Assembly (NCBI GenBank): GCA_907163375.1
Contig: CAJQUW010007757.1
Location: forward strand, 1 to 64,000
Direction: 5' to 3'
Source: Prostheceraeus crozeri
Lineage: Eukaryota; Platyhelminthes; Polycladida; Euryleptidae
DNA length: 64,000 bases
Positions 1 to 9,817 of the stretch are shown piece after piece. The position numbers were made by a program, and so were the translations under genes. Within the stretch, counting starts at the first letter, position 1, and every line of letters starts with the position of its first letter. The notes under the pieces are model-generated. The model did not search any database. It saw only the letters and a list, made by a program, of their open reading frames with translations, and had not been told where the DNA came from.

Positions 1-540
1 ATTCTGTTATTCTTGCTTTGATCACACGAGAATTATAAAAGCGAAAACGACCAGCTACCTTAACCCACAGAGGAGGAGGCAGTAGCAAAGCAGTCTTTCA
101 AGAAGGAAGCTCGAATCTCCAAACCCAGTAGAGCGATCACGTTCTTTGTAAAATTTTTGTCGGCATTATAGAGGAAGAATTACAGAAATGCCACATGCTC
201 GTACAAAGGGAGTGGCAGTGAAGTGAAGTTCTCGGTTGGACCATAGAGCAGATATATTAACTCCGCATTTATTAAATCCCCAATGTGTGTACACTTTCGA
301 TTTTATTAAATGAACTCAAGGAAGATGCAGGTGGTATTGTCACCAAATGTGAGATATGCAAATCGTTGCAGTTTTGCAGAAATTACAACGGAATTGAATG
401 ATCATGATTGTAATGCAGAAGGAATGATATTATTTCACAGATTCTCATGACAGCCTTGGAGATATACGGGGTCTTGCTGATGTGTTGAATAACATAAACA
501 TCAGCTAAAATAAGTAAATGAGTCACGATAATCAACAGCT

Positions 541-800
541 CCTGAATAAACTCTTTCTGATGTCATGAATAAATGGAGATAATCAAAAGCTCGAAAAAGC
601 TGTTGAATATCTCTTTCTGATCTGTTGAATAAGAAGCTTCCGGTTAGAACATCATAAAAATAGAGATGTGACGTCAGAGGGAAATCTCGATGACGAAACA
701 AACGCTGAGGTGTTGATTAAGCGTCTTTCTGATGTGATGATTAATCAGGTATTGATTAAACGAAAGCTTTGACATAAATAGTAGGTCTTTCTGATGTCTT
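541..800. repeat. Subterminal TCTTTCTGATGT repeats
   Basis: Four spaced variants of TCTTTCTGATgt occur here, near 552, 611, 723 and 785, each close to a TGAATAA or TGATTAA word. Inverted versions (ATCAGAAAG, TTATTCA) lie at about 7185-7320 near the other side of the same CCATAGAG element. Repeated motifs in opposite orientation near both ends are typical of transposase binding sites; that role is inferred. Confidence 0.45.
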
Positions 801-1071
801 GTATAGGCCCTAATAGGTGCTGTATATCTCCTACATAATCAACACCTATTCTGTCCATATGAAAAGTTATTCCTGAGTGATAGCAGGAATAAGAAGCCAA
901 TCGACTCTTTGATGTGGTTGAAGGAGGTAAACTTCAGCGGATTCACTCATCGGTAGTGTCAAAAACGGAAGCAGTGCAAGAACAAAATGGATTATTTGGA
1001 TTACGTGGCAGATTCAAGGACAGAAGGACTCATCAGGCGGTTGAACATTCTCATCCAGAGGTGAACGCGGT

Positions 1072-1127
1072 CAAGAAAAAAATTAACCGGTTAACCGCCA
1101 AATTAACCGCGGTTAACCGGGGTTAAT
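1072..1127. repeat. hAT subterminal TTAACCG repeats, left
   Basis: This stretch holds about six copies of TTAACCG or its complement CGGTTAA, several arranged as short palindromes (e.g. ACCGGTTAACCG). A matching set lies at the other end (6788-6845). hAT transposases bind short subterminal motifs, so this is the probable BED-finger binding region (inference). Confidence 0.6.
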
Positions 1128-1618
1128 TGTAGGTTTCAAAATTTCAGTCTCAAAATACATAACTAAAACCAATCATCTTCATCTACGTGTATGTAGGCCT
1201 ACCAATATGTGAGCATAGATAGGCCGAGATTGAGGAATTTTGATAATAGGCAATAGACCTTATTTGTTATAGGCTAATGAAAGTCGAGTTAAATCACAGA
1301 AGAAACAGCGAACGATTAGGACTGCTATAGCGTGAATTACAGGCCTACTAACTGCCTAGTCGTGGACGGAATAAATGATGATGTTGCTAATCTTGCTATG
1401 ACAAAATTCATTTTTTCTATGTGAATTATAAATAGTGAATGCCCATCAGTCGTGCAAATTATGACAAAATTACAGTATGTAGGCGCATGAATGGTAGGGA
1501 AGGATAAAAAATTAGGTGATTTACATGTATGTGGACGCACATAATAAGTACGGTACGGACCTTTTTTGGCAGAAAAATAGAATGATATTTTTAATTGGAA
1601 AATATGTATTCGTTCAAC

Positions 1619-1858
1619 TCAGGAAGACTTCTTGGAGTTCAGATTCAAAAACAATATCTGCTGTGCATGTTCAGCTGTGAGTCCCATTCGCCTTTCATGG
1701 TAAATGTTGCCAAAGACAGAGAAGACTCGTTCGGAGGCAGCATTCGTAGCCTGAATAGCCAGATACTTTCTCGCAAGCAACGAAAGCTTTCTGAACTTCG
1801 CTTGATTGATTCTCCACCATGAAAGTGGATCCTTTGACTGTGAAGGTAATCCTTGTAC
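1619..1858 (-). CDS. hAT transposase exon 3 (hATC dimerisation domain)
   Basis: This exon lies hidden in a frame with no upstream ATG. It follows the acceptor TTTTCAG|GT at 1859-1861 and ends with TGA at 1619-1621. It encodes DPLSWW, LLARKYLAIQ, NAASERVFS and GLTAEHA, the signature order of the hAT family C-terminal dimerisation region. It joins exon 2 in phase 0 (DSYIQ/VQG). The frame is intact. It is separated from exon 2 by a 1319-bp intron that holds the fold-back element. Confidence 0.88.
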   Translation of the reverse strand, partial: VQGLPSQSKDPLSWWRINQAKFRKLSLLARKYLAIQATNAASERVFSVFGNIYHERRMGLTAEHAQQILFLNLNSKKSS

Positions 1859-1981
1859 CTGAAAAGAGAAAAGATGAAAGAGTATTAATCAAAGCCTGTA
1901 AGAATTGAATTTTAGGGTGATGAACAAGTGTCACAACATGCATACTAAGAATCATATATACGGGTATAACATAGGCTTATA

Positions 1982-2707
1982 TAGTCCGGCAGCCAGAACG
2001 AGTTTCTGCAGGGAACGAGGCCGAAAGTGAGACTTTCACAGAATAATGTACACCCTATGCCTACTACGAATCTGCACGTCTGCCGAGTTCTAGTGAGTTC
2101 CTCTTCTTGTCAGACAAGATCAAAGAAAAACACATGTAAATCCAATGGAACGCAGACTGCAGGTTTTGGCTAAAATGAAATTTTCTATGTTTTCTCTGAT
2201 TAAACGAAAAGTACTAAGTCTAGAGTCATGATTTTTGGCATGGAATGTCTTCAGGTCATTTCCTATGATGTGCATGTGCTTTTATCATGCATCTAATCGG
2301 CGATGTATGCGAGAATGTGATTGAATGTCGATAAGTAGCTCAAAATGTTTGTGTTTACCGACATTTAGAGGCTCGCCAAATCTAAATGTGTTTTGCTTTA
2401 GAGACAGGGGTGCATGAACATGAAAGGAAATGACCTGAATACATTCCATGCCAAAAATCATGACTCTAGACTTAGTACTTTTCGTTTAATCAGAGAAAAC
2501 ATAGAAAATTTCATTTTAGCCAAAACCTGCAGTCTGCGTTCCATTGGATTTACATGTGTTTTTCTTTGATCTTGTCTGACAAGAAGAGGAACTCACTAGA
2601 ACTCGGCAGACGTGCAGATTCGTAGTAGGCATAGGGTGTACATTATTCTGTGAAAGTCTCACTTTCGGCCTCGTTCCCTGCAGAAACTCGTTCTGGCTGC
2701 CGGACTA
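1982..2707. mobile_element. 726-bp fold-back (palindromic) MITE in hAT intron 2
   Basis: Two inverted arms of about 300 bp (1982-2285 and 2405-2707) are almost identical and begin TAGTCCGGCAGCCAGAACG. The loop is about 120 bp. ATA flanks both sides (1979-1981, 2708-2710), compatible with a 2-3 bp target duplication. No coding region is seen. The arms could fold into one very long hairpin RNA if the intron is transcribed. Confidence 0.85.
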
Positions 2708-3177
2708 ATAACTGTCATGCTATCATGTCTAGCCTATATGATGTAATGTTTGAATGGATGAAAACTCCAAACCCTGTGATTCACGTCATAAAGATTGTGC
2801 ACATTATAGACATCGTCGATATACCACAATATCCAATATATAGTAGGTCTGTAACATTGTATCGAACAACAAACAATGCTATCAAAATGAAACTCCATGT
2901 GGGCAATTAACATTATCATGAACAATATCAGTTATGCATAATGTTACAACAGAGTACAATGTTGACAAAATATTATAATTAAAAGTAAAACAGCATGTAT
3001 TTTCACTGAGATAGTAAAGTACAATTTTTTAACATCGTAGACGTCTTGATATTATTTTTGCAACTTCAGTCAAACAGCCTATTGCAGAGTTCATATTCCC
3101 CTATATAGATTTATGAAATTCATGTCAGCAAATTTCCAATGCATTCCTGTTGCAAATCATGCATTTTTTGAACTTAC

Positions 3178-4472
3178 TTGTATATAGCTATCCAGCTCAT
3201 CCTCTTCTTTTGATACTTTCTCTTCAATCACATCGTCATCAAGCAGCGCAAGTAACTTGCATTGTTTTGAACTTGGTGCTCCGGACGTGTCGTCGCGTTC
3301 GACTTCTGTTATTTCTTCATCCACATTCACTGATATCTTTTTCATTTCGTCCAATATTGTCGCGTGAACATTCAATCTTGTTTCGCGAGACAAGAATGTC
3401 AGCTTCTTGAACCTGGGATCCAAGAAAGATCCCATGACATGAACACTTATGGAACCAAGGAACTCTTGGTCCTCCATGAAAATCGTTCAGCAAGATTAAT
3501 CAGACGTGATTGAAACTCCTTGGCCATAGCAGTTTAGCAAGGTTTCAGCTGCAGTCGTTTCAGGAGACAAAACATGATCGGATAAACTTCTGAGACACTA
3601 ACAGATGTTTCCGTTTGCCATTCATCTGTTGTCATCTTCAGGTCTTCAAGCAGAACAATAATCTCCTTGATTGCGATGATTTCATGCGAACCAAATGACA
3701 GCGAATATTTTTCCACATTGTTGAGTACAGGTGTTGATTTTACAAGGAAGTCAAATTATTCAAAGAGCTTTGAAAAGCTTTGAAGCATGACAACAGTGCT
3801 GTTCCAATCGTTTTATTGTGCTTTTGAAGCTCGCACTTACCGTGATCCCTGCATAACTGTGCCCTGTAGGTCCGAAATTCCGAAGTCAGCGTTATGGATC
3901 TGTGGACTGTCGAAATTGCAGTATGGACTTTGTTGATCAATTTCTTTACTTCGTATACCTCTTCAAAAGAATCGTTGATGGAGAGCTGAAGAAGGTGAGC
4001 GAGGCATCCGATATGGTATTTTGTTGATGAGGACAAATTCAACGCTTTCTTCCTATTGCTCGCATTGTCATGGGTTGTACAGAAGGCGTTTACTTTGAAA
4101 GGACTCAAAGTTTCATCTATGGTTTCAGCTAAATTGTCACCGGTGTGTTGCTGAGTTAACAAAGGACTACCAAAATTAGCATTTCGAAGCTGCCAAGATC
4201 GATCGATCCAATGAGCTGTGATGGTCATGAATGCTGACATTTGTCTGTTAGTCCAGCAATCTGTGGTGATGCTCACTAAAGTGGAAGAAGTCAATCCATC
4301 CGTTTCTACCTTCTGTTTGAGTTGAGAAAGATCTTCATCGTACGTTGTGTTAATATGTCTCATCAGAGTTGTATGCGAGGGAGCTTGGTAGTTCGGCTCG
4401 AGATAGAGAAGCAATTCCTTCATTGAGGTATCCTCACAGAATGTCAACGGTTGCAGATCAGTAGTTACACAC
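3178..4472 (-). pseudogene. hAT transposase exon 2 (catalytic core), damaged
   Basis: The exon begins after a pyrimidine-rich acceptor (CCTATTTCAG|G) and ends at ACAA|GTAAGT. It carries the first two acidic catalytic positions of the hAT fold (TTDCW; HDNASN), the C/H motif GCLAHLLQ and the LDPRFK motif near the C-terminal side. The frame breaks near 3745 and near 3490, with a TAA at about 3538. All parts are recognisable in order, so the damage is small indels plus one nonsense codon rather than rearrangement. Confidence 0.85.
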
Positions 4473-4720
4473 CTGAAATAGGATAGAAATTTCACTATAC
4501 AAAATGTTTACTCTCATTTTCATTTTGAAAATGTGTCTTAATTCTTGATAAATCCATATTTTGTCTACCAGTAAGAATATTATTCGTGCTTGACATACTA
4601 CGTATTTACATGTATGTACTGACTAAATAAGAGATTATGTACCGATGCATTGTACTACGGCCTCGTCGTACTTCTAACTTCTTCACAATTTATCAATCAA
4701 GTAGGCTAAAACAAGTGATA

Positions 4721-5471
4721 GTTGTCGCTCATGAAAGTTAGACGAGGGCGAAGCCCGAGTCTAACTTTCATGTGCGACAACTAACTTGTTCTTAGTGTCT
4801 GACTTTTACGCCCCTCTCAAATGAAGCTGCGAATCTCCGACTCTCTTAGGAAACCCATTTATGCTTAATCTTGCCCCTCATTGTTCTGTCATGGCACATC
4901 TCTGAAAATAGAAGGAGGCGCCCCGCATTTTATTATTTCTAATATTGGACTTCTGGTTAAAGCGAGTTGCTATCTGAAATTTACTGATTATATTTGCTTA
5001 TTGTAACCTTTGAATATTTGTATGTGTACTGATGATGAGCATTAACGTTTAGAGTTTAACATCAGAAACAACGGGTTTGATATGATATTCACTTGTTTAT
5101 TTGAAAGGTAGGAATCTCTCCTCTCGTTTTGCCCGTCACCATACAGCATTCGATACGGAAAGTAGCGCCGAACAACGATTATCTAATAATTGAGATTCTG
5201 TCAAATTGTCAAACTTCAAGAAATAACAGTCAACAGCCCCTCATTGAATTTGTCTCACACCTCAACACCGCCTCATCTATGCAAACTTCGAAACACCAAA
5301 TAGCGCCCCGCATTAATTGCCAAACAATGAGCTAGGTGTGGTCAAATCGCCCATCTCCAAAAATCACAGCAGCCCCTCATATAATGTGGCGCCATTCAAC
5401 TTCACTGAACAACAACCAATTCACTGAACGACAATATTTCAACTGTTGGTTGTACGCACACTAAGAACAAG
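4721..5471 (-). mobile_element. Helentron/HINE-like non-autonomous element in hAT intron 1
   Basis: A 14-bp inverted pair CTTGTTCTTAGTGT lies at 4785-4798 and, inverted, at 5458-5471. Just outside the left copy is a near-perfect 61-nt hairpin (4721-4781; 23-bp arms around GGGCGAAGCCC). Short subterminal inverted repeats with a terminal palindrome beyond one of them is the layout described for Helentron-related non-autonomous elements. GCGCCCCGCATT occurs twice inside. No Rep/helicase is present, and insertion between T-T was not confirmed. Confidence 0.4.
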
Positions 5472-6067
5472 CAGTATTGTAACACAAGATTTCAGAAATT
5501 TGAACATAGGTTCTCCGCCCTATCAGGGCGACCACGTCCCTGGCGTTCATCTCAATATGATTGAGAAGGTCAGTCATAGTTGCTAAAATAAAATAGTCAT
5601 TGTGTAGGGGAATTCAAACAGATTTCACCGCTAAATAACGTCATCATCTATTTCATAAGATAGGAGGGCTAACTAATCATTACTTGCTGTTCCTCTTTTG
5701 GTATTTTGTAGGCCTATGGGCTGCGTAATACCTGTCCATGCTCTCCACCATATTTGCGAAAAACAAGTCTTATTGATTTACTGAAATTTAGTGCATAACA
5801 GGCCTATATGCATGGTTTATGCTTAAATATCAAGGAACACGTTGAAAAACAAGCCTACAGAGTTACTAAATATGAGGTGGCTCCAAGATATTAGATATTG
5901 TCATTTAAAAAACATACACTTTGTTACATTTATCCATATTTAAAACAGACTATTTAAAATATTACACTGAAGATATCGCAACCTTTCTACGAAAAGAAGT
6001 AGGCTCATGTTGAAAATGAAGCTCTAACATACATGTAGGCCTACATATAGTCACAGAGTTAACTCAC

Positions 6068-6420
6068 CAGACAATGAGCTTGGTGATGTCGATGGCTTGT
6101 TCTTTTGAGCATGTTCTGGACTTGGATGTCTTTAACCATTCGTCCATATTTACTTGTGTCGATTCCCTCATTTCCTCGACGGCTGCTCGGACGTTCGTTC
6201 TTCTTCCGGATGCATCACGAAAAGGCGTTGATACGGATGATCCAGGATTGTCGTTCAAGTTGAAAAGAGGATGTTGATTCTTCATATGATATAAGAGGGT
6301 TCCAGTCCCAGATGAAAATACGTACTTCTTTTCACACAAATTACATTTTGCGTACTTTTTGTTGTCAATAGTGACAAGCTTGAAGTTGTCCCAAACGCGA
6401 GACATTCTATGACTGTTCAC
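6068..6420 (-). CDS. hAT transposase exon 1 (BED zinc finger)
   Basis: The exon starts at the ATG at 6420 and ends at a consensus donor, CTG|GTGAGT. Residues 5-50 form a BED finger: aromatic VWDNFK, then CNLC and HMKNQHP supplying the C2H2 ligands. A linker ending DITKLIVW follows, which is the lead-in to the ZBED catalytic region. Exon 2 continues in frame (CVTTDLQPL). No lesion is visible in this exon. BED fingers bind the transposon ends. Confidence 0.85.
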
Positions 6421-6787
6421 GAAGGAATGACGACCGAGGTTTAACGACGAAATTACAATGATTGAAATGAGTCATGACCTCGCTAGTCGCTACATTATTC
6501 GAGATCTCATCCCACCTCAAGATCAGCGTCTCATCACCTCGCTCAACGCCTGGTGACTCATCTGGTGCAGGTGTTAAGCGACTTCGATTCCTACGTTCGT
6601 TTTTCTGTGAGATATCTATTGACTAACGTAAATTTTGACGCTCGTCTGTAGTCAAGTCTCAACTGCTGCTTCTATTAAGACTTTGGTTCAGAGACCAATC
6701 TTGACAAGATACTACTATTCAGGCCGATGGCAGCAGGTTAATCTCACTAGAAAAAGTATGGAAAGTCTGAAAAGACTCTTTAGAGTA

Positions 6788-6845
6788 AAAAATGTAGCGG
6801 TTAACCGCACCAAAAAATTAACCGGGTTAGGAAAAATTAACCGCG
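6788..6845. repeat. hAT subterminal TTAACCG repeats, right
   Basis: Three to four copies of GTTAACCG or TTAACCG-like words lie directly inside the right inverted repeat, mirroring the left cluster at 1072-1127. The pairing supports the element boundaries. Confidence 0.55.
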
Positions 6846-6855
6846 TTCACCTCTG

Positions 6856-7169
6856 TTCTCATCCGCATTGAAGCATTGGGTGATCCTTCTCCACTTTCTG
6901 TCTTCAGTGTGCGGTGTTTTCCGTTTATCTTCAATCACAGTGTGATTTTGAATAATTGAAGAAAACAATTCTTTCTCGGCATTAGTAAAGTTAACTCGCT
7001 TGTTCATTTTTTCGATGCTTGTGAACGTTGAAATTCCAAACATTGAAGGAATCACAAGGCAGGATTGATTCGTCAAACGTGCGTAACGTCGATTCATTGC
7101 CATGACAACAATCGTCACTCTATACATCACTGATACATCAGATGCAACGTCACAACTATTTCGTGACAA
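6856..7169 (-). pseudogene. Myb/SANT-like DNA-binding domain fragment
   Basis: The translation contains KRVNFTNAEKELF, a basic stretch and DRKWRRITQCFNAD, the tryptophan-spaced pattern of the Myb/SANT-like domain found in PIF/Harbinger-associated DNA-binding proteins. The frame is cut at its C-terminal side by the hAT insertion at 6855. Across the empty site (1055 leftward) the frame meets a stop after about ten codons. The fragment is taken as part of the CCATAGAG element, not a host gene. Confidence 0.55.
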
Positions 7170-7877
7170 TTACCATAGATATTTAAGTTATTCACGAGCT
7201 GTTGAAAATAGGTTATGAATAAGTTATTCACTACATCAGAAAGCCAAATTTTTACGTTTTACATAACTTGCACAAGAGCTGTTGTATATAATACCTAACT
7301 TATTCATCACATCTGCAAGACCCCGATAATGTTTGCTTAATTAGCAATTCGACAGGTTCCTATCACTTTCTTGCTCAACCTCAAGGGTATAGCGTGATCA
7401 TATCATAAGCAACCTTCCACTAGTACAACAAAATCACATAATCAAAGACAATGACTTCATTCAACTTTGAAAGATGTAAATGGTTCCACGTCACTATTCA
7501 GATTCAAGAAATGAAACATTCAAGTGAATCATAAAATCATGCCGGTGAAAATTGAATTAAAAACTTGAAATTTCAGCCAAGAAAGCACGAATAATATCGC
7601 GACTTTTTCATGTAGACTTTCGTTATAATGCAATTCATGAAATTCCCTTGATGATCAGCATAATTTCCGCTTGGTTAGGATGCGTATTAGCAAATATTCA
7701 TTCCTTTTGATATCCAACTTGTTTCGTACTACTTATTTAGGAGAGTAGTCATCTCGGTAGTATAAAAATTGGCAAATTTTGACTTTTTTCAAAAGTGTTC
7801 AAATAATTTTTTGTACCACGGGAACTTAATCTCCGCAAAAAACTGAATCTTTTGATATAAAAATTTTCACTGTATAC

Positions 7878-8274
7878 CAGGGGTTTTTTAAGGAAAATTC
7901 TAGGGACCTTTTGTAGGGACCCGAAAATATTTCATACCAAATGCTATAACTAGATATCCTTTCTACATGACATTGGTGGCAAAATGTTAAGTTTTCACAT
8001 CCTGGAGGGTTGTGATCCATGTGAAAGTAAAGTTAAGTACATCTATGGTTTAGCACATGTAGACTGGTGGGGGCTCCGCCCACTGGGTCTGCTTTCTCTG
8101 ATATCACTCCAATAAACATAACTTCTCTCACATTACCCACTCGCCAATCTCACTTGTCAGATAGAAGTGGATGACAGCAGATCAGAACATAATTATTTAT
8201 TCTCTGAGTCTAGGGACCCGTTTTTCCAAACTAAGGACCCGAATCGGGTGCCTAAAACGCCTTAAAAAACCCTG
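7878..8274. mobile_element. 397-bp hAT MITE with CAGGG ends
   Basis: The ends are CAGGGGTTTTTTAAGG and, reverse-complemented, CAGGGTTTTTTAAGG. A perfect 8-bp duplication CTGTATAC flanks the element (7870-7877, 8275-8282). The related copy at 9818-11499 has the uninterrupted site CTGTATAC at 11446-11453, so the insertion is proven by an empty site. Internal words such as TAGGGACC and GGACCCG repeat near both ends. It has no coding capacity. Confidence 0.9.
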
Positions 8275-8334
8275 CTGTATACAGATACTTTTTTGAGTCG
8301 ACACTCTACCTATATATCCCTTCTATGGGTTGGA

Positions 8335-9598
8335 CAATCTTGTGTGTTCGGTTCTTACTGATACGCAGCTTCTCTTGATAAATTTTGCTTGAATTCTTAT
8401 TTTGTATGTTTTTTTCATTTCTGCGAATTGTCTGCCACCCATTGCCTTTCATTTGCCCTTTTTTTAGTTTTCAGTAGCTTATATACAGTTTCTTAATTTT
8501 CTGCAGTTAATTAAGAAATTGTTGATGTTTCTATAAATTGATTGAGATTTATTTCTGTCTCATGATTTGTGTTCAACTTCAATTCGTGTCAATGTTTTTA
8601 ATTGTGTGATCATTGCAACGTGACTGCACGAAGTGCATCGCATTCTCTTATTAATTTTGAAGCTTTCAATAAAAAAAAGTTGCCCATCAAAAGCTATCTT
8701 CCGCTCCACATTGAAAAGGGAATGAGTAAAAACGGAGGATAAAGTATAAATTAGATTCATATTGATCCAGACTTCTGAAGAAGTAGGTAAATTGTATAGG
8801 TTCATTCATTATATTTCATTTCATGCATGAAAAATTAAAGCTTGAGCTATGAACGTAGGGCATGGTTGCTTAATTTAATCAAAGAATTGATTTAAGCTAT
8901 CTGCACCTTTTCTTATTTACTAGTAGGTCTACAACGATTCAACAACGACACTCTCAAGTCAATAATACAAAATATCAGATCATTTGCAAGTGGTATCTCA
9001 AAAAAAAATATCTCAAGTCAATTGAAGCAATATCATTTCAAATTATTCAAATCAAAAATTACTTGTAAATCAACGAAATTTTTTGAGTATGCTATTGTGT
9101 TATTAGAATTCGATTAGAAGTTGTAAGATCGAATTATCGAATTTTTTGTGATTAAACCTACTTTTTATGCAGCTTTTTCAATAGCCGATTTTTACTTCAT
9201 CTCATCACTACTCTCCCAACATCAATCAAAAAATGGAATTTATTCAGCCTCTACTTGAAAATCAACTTGTAATCAGCAGCTTATTCATTTGCATAGCATT
9301 ATCATATTTTTGTGTCCTTTCATCTGATCACAAACCTTCTATCATGTGATCCGATAACAAATTACAGAAGGAATTGTGATGTGTGACCGTTTCCTAAGTA
9401 AACTTCATGTGGAAGTTTTGTTTTGGCTTATGTCAGTCATAGTGGGGTTCCACCGTTGAATCATCCTTGTGTTGATAATTATTTCATGTTTATTATTAAC
9501 AAAATTAATGTTTTGTTAAAAAGTCAGAATATTTGAAAACATTCTTCGTCAGTCATAAACGTATGAAATCATGAAAAGAAAGAGGAAAAAGATCCAAT
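8335..9598. other. Unassigned AT-rich DNA
   Basis: No supported gene. Short A/T-rich runs and small open frames without recognisable domains. It separates the CCATAGAG copy 1 from the pogo-like element. Confidence 0.5.
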
Positions 9599-9817
9599 TA
9601 GGGTCAGGTTGGGTAAATACGCACGTCGGATAAGTACGCCCACCCCTGAACTCATAATATCCCAAACTCAAGTATCCCCAAATACAGGTTATATGCTCCA
9701 TTTATTGCTGTGACACAAATATCTTGCGCCCTCACGCCATGTTCTCACTTGCTTTCTTCTCCGTGCAAGGTGAGGTGAGATGTTTTGGACCTGGTGACTG
9801 CATAACTATCGGTAAGA

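Larger units (their letters stand above)
1619..6420 (-). pseudogene. hAT/ZBED transposase gene, three exons, frameshifted
   Basis: Three exons can be joined by GT-AG introns: exon 1 6068-6420, exon 2 3178-4472, exon 3 1619-1858. Exon 1 encodes a BED zinc finger (C..C..H...H in KCNLCEKK and HMKNQH). Exon 2 encodes the RNase-H-like core, with the first Asp in TTDCW, the second in THDNASN and a conserved GCLAHLLQL, then FLDPRFKKL. Exon 3 encodes the hATC dimerisation region (DPLSWW, LLARKYLAIQ, NAASERVFS) and ends in TGA. The phases join cleanly at both junctions. Exon 2 carries at least two frameshifts (near 3745 and 3490) and a TAA near 3538, and the usual RWNS segment is not recognisable. The protein would catalyse cut-and-paste transposition in the nucleus. 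Confidence 0.88.
1056..6855 (-). mobile_element. hAT (ZBED-type) DNA transposon, 5.8 kb
   Basis: The ends are perfect 16-bp inverted repeats, CAGAGGTGAACGCGGT, flanked by a perfect 8-bp target duplication TTCTCATC (1048-1055 and 6856-6863), the length expected of hAT. A three-exon transposase gene on the minus strand fills the interior. Subterminal TTAACCG/CGGTTAA repeats lie just inside both ends. The element interrupts the Myb/SANT-like reading frame of the CCATAGAG element. Two other elements occupy its introns. The transposase has frameshifts, so the copy is probably inactive unless these are sequencing errors. Confidence 0.93.
241..8328. mobile_element. CCATAGAG-ended TIR element, copy 1 (host of nested insertions)
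   Basis: The left end reads CCATAGAGCAGATATAT and the right end, reverse-complemented, CCATAGAAGGGATATAT. Both are flanked by GTTGGA (235-240 and 8329-8334), a candidate 6-bp target duplication. Subtracting the nested hAT (1056-6855) and MITE (7878-8274) with their duplications leaves about 1.9 kb. The left 225 bp and the right ~950 bp match a second copy at 9818-11499, which supports one family. The only coding trace is a Myb/SANT-like segment at 6856-7169; no catalytic domain is visible. The superfamily is unresolved: Myb/SANT proteins are typical of PIF/Harbinger, but a 6-bp duplication is not. Confidence 0.75.

Noticed and set aside
2650..2910. 86-codon frame starting in the fold-back arm
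   Set aside because: It begins inside the palindromic MITE and lies in the transposase intron; no domain.
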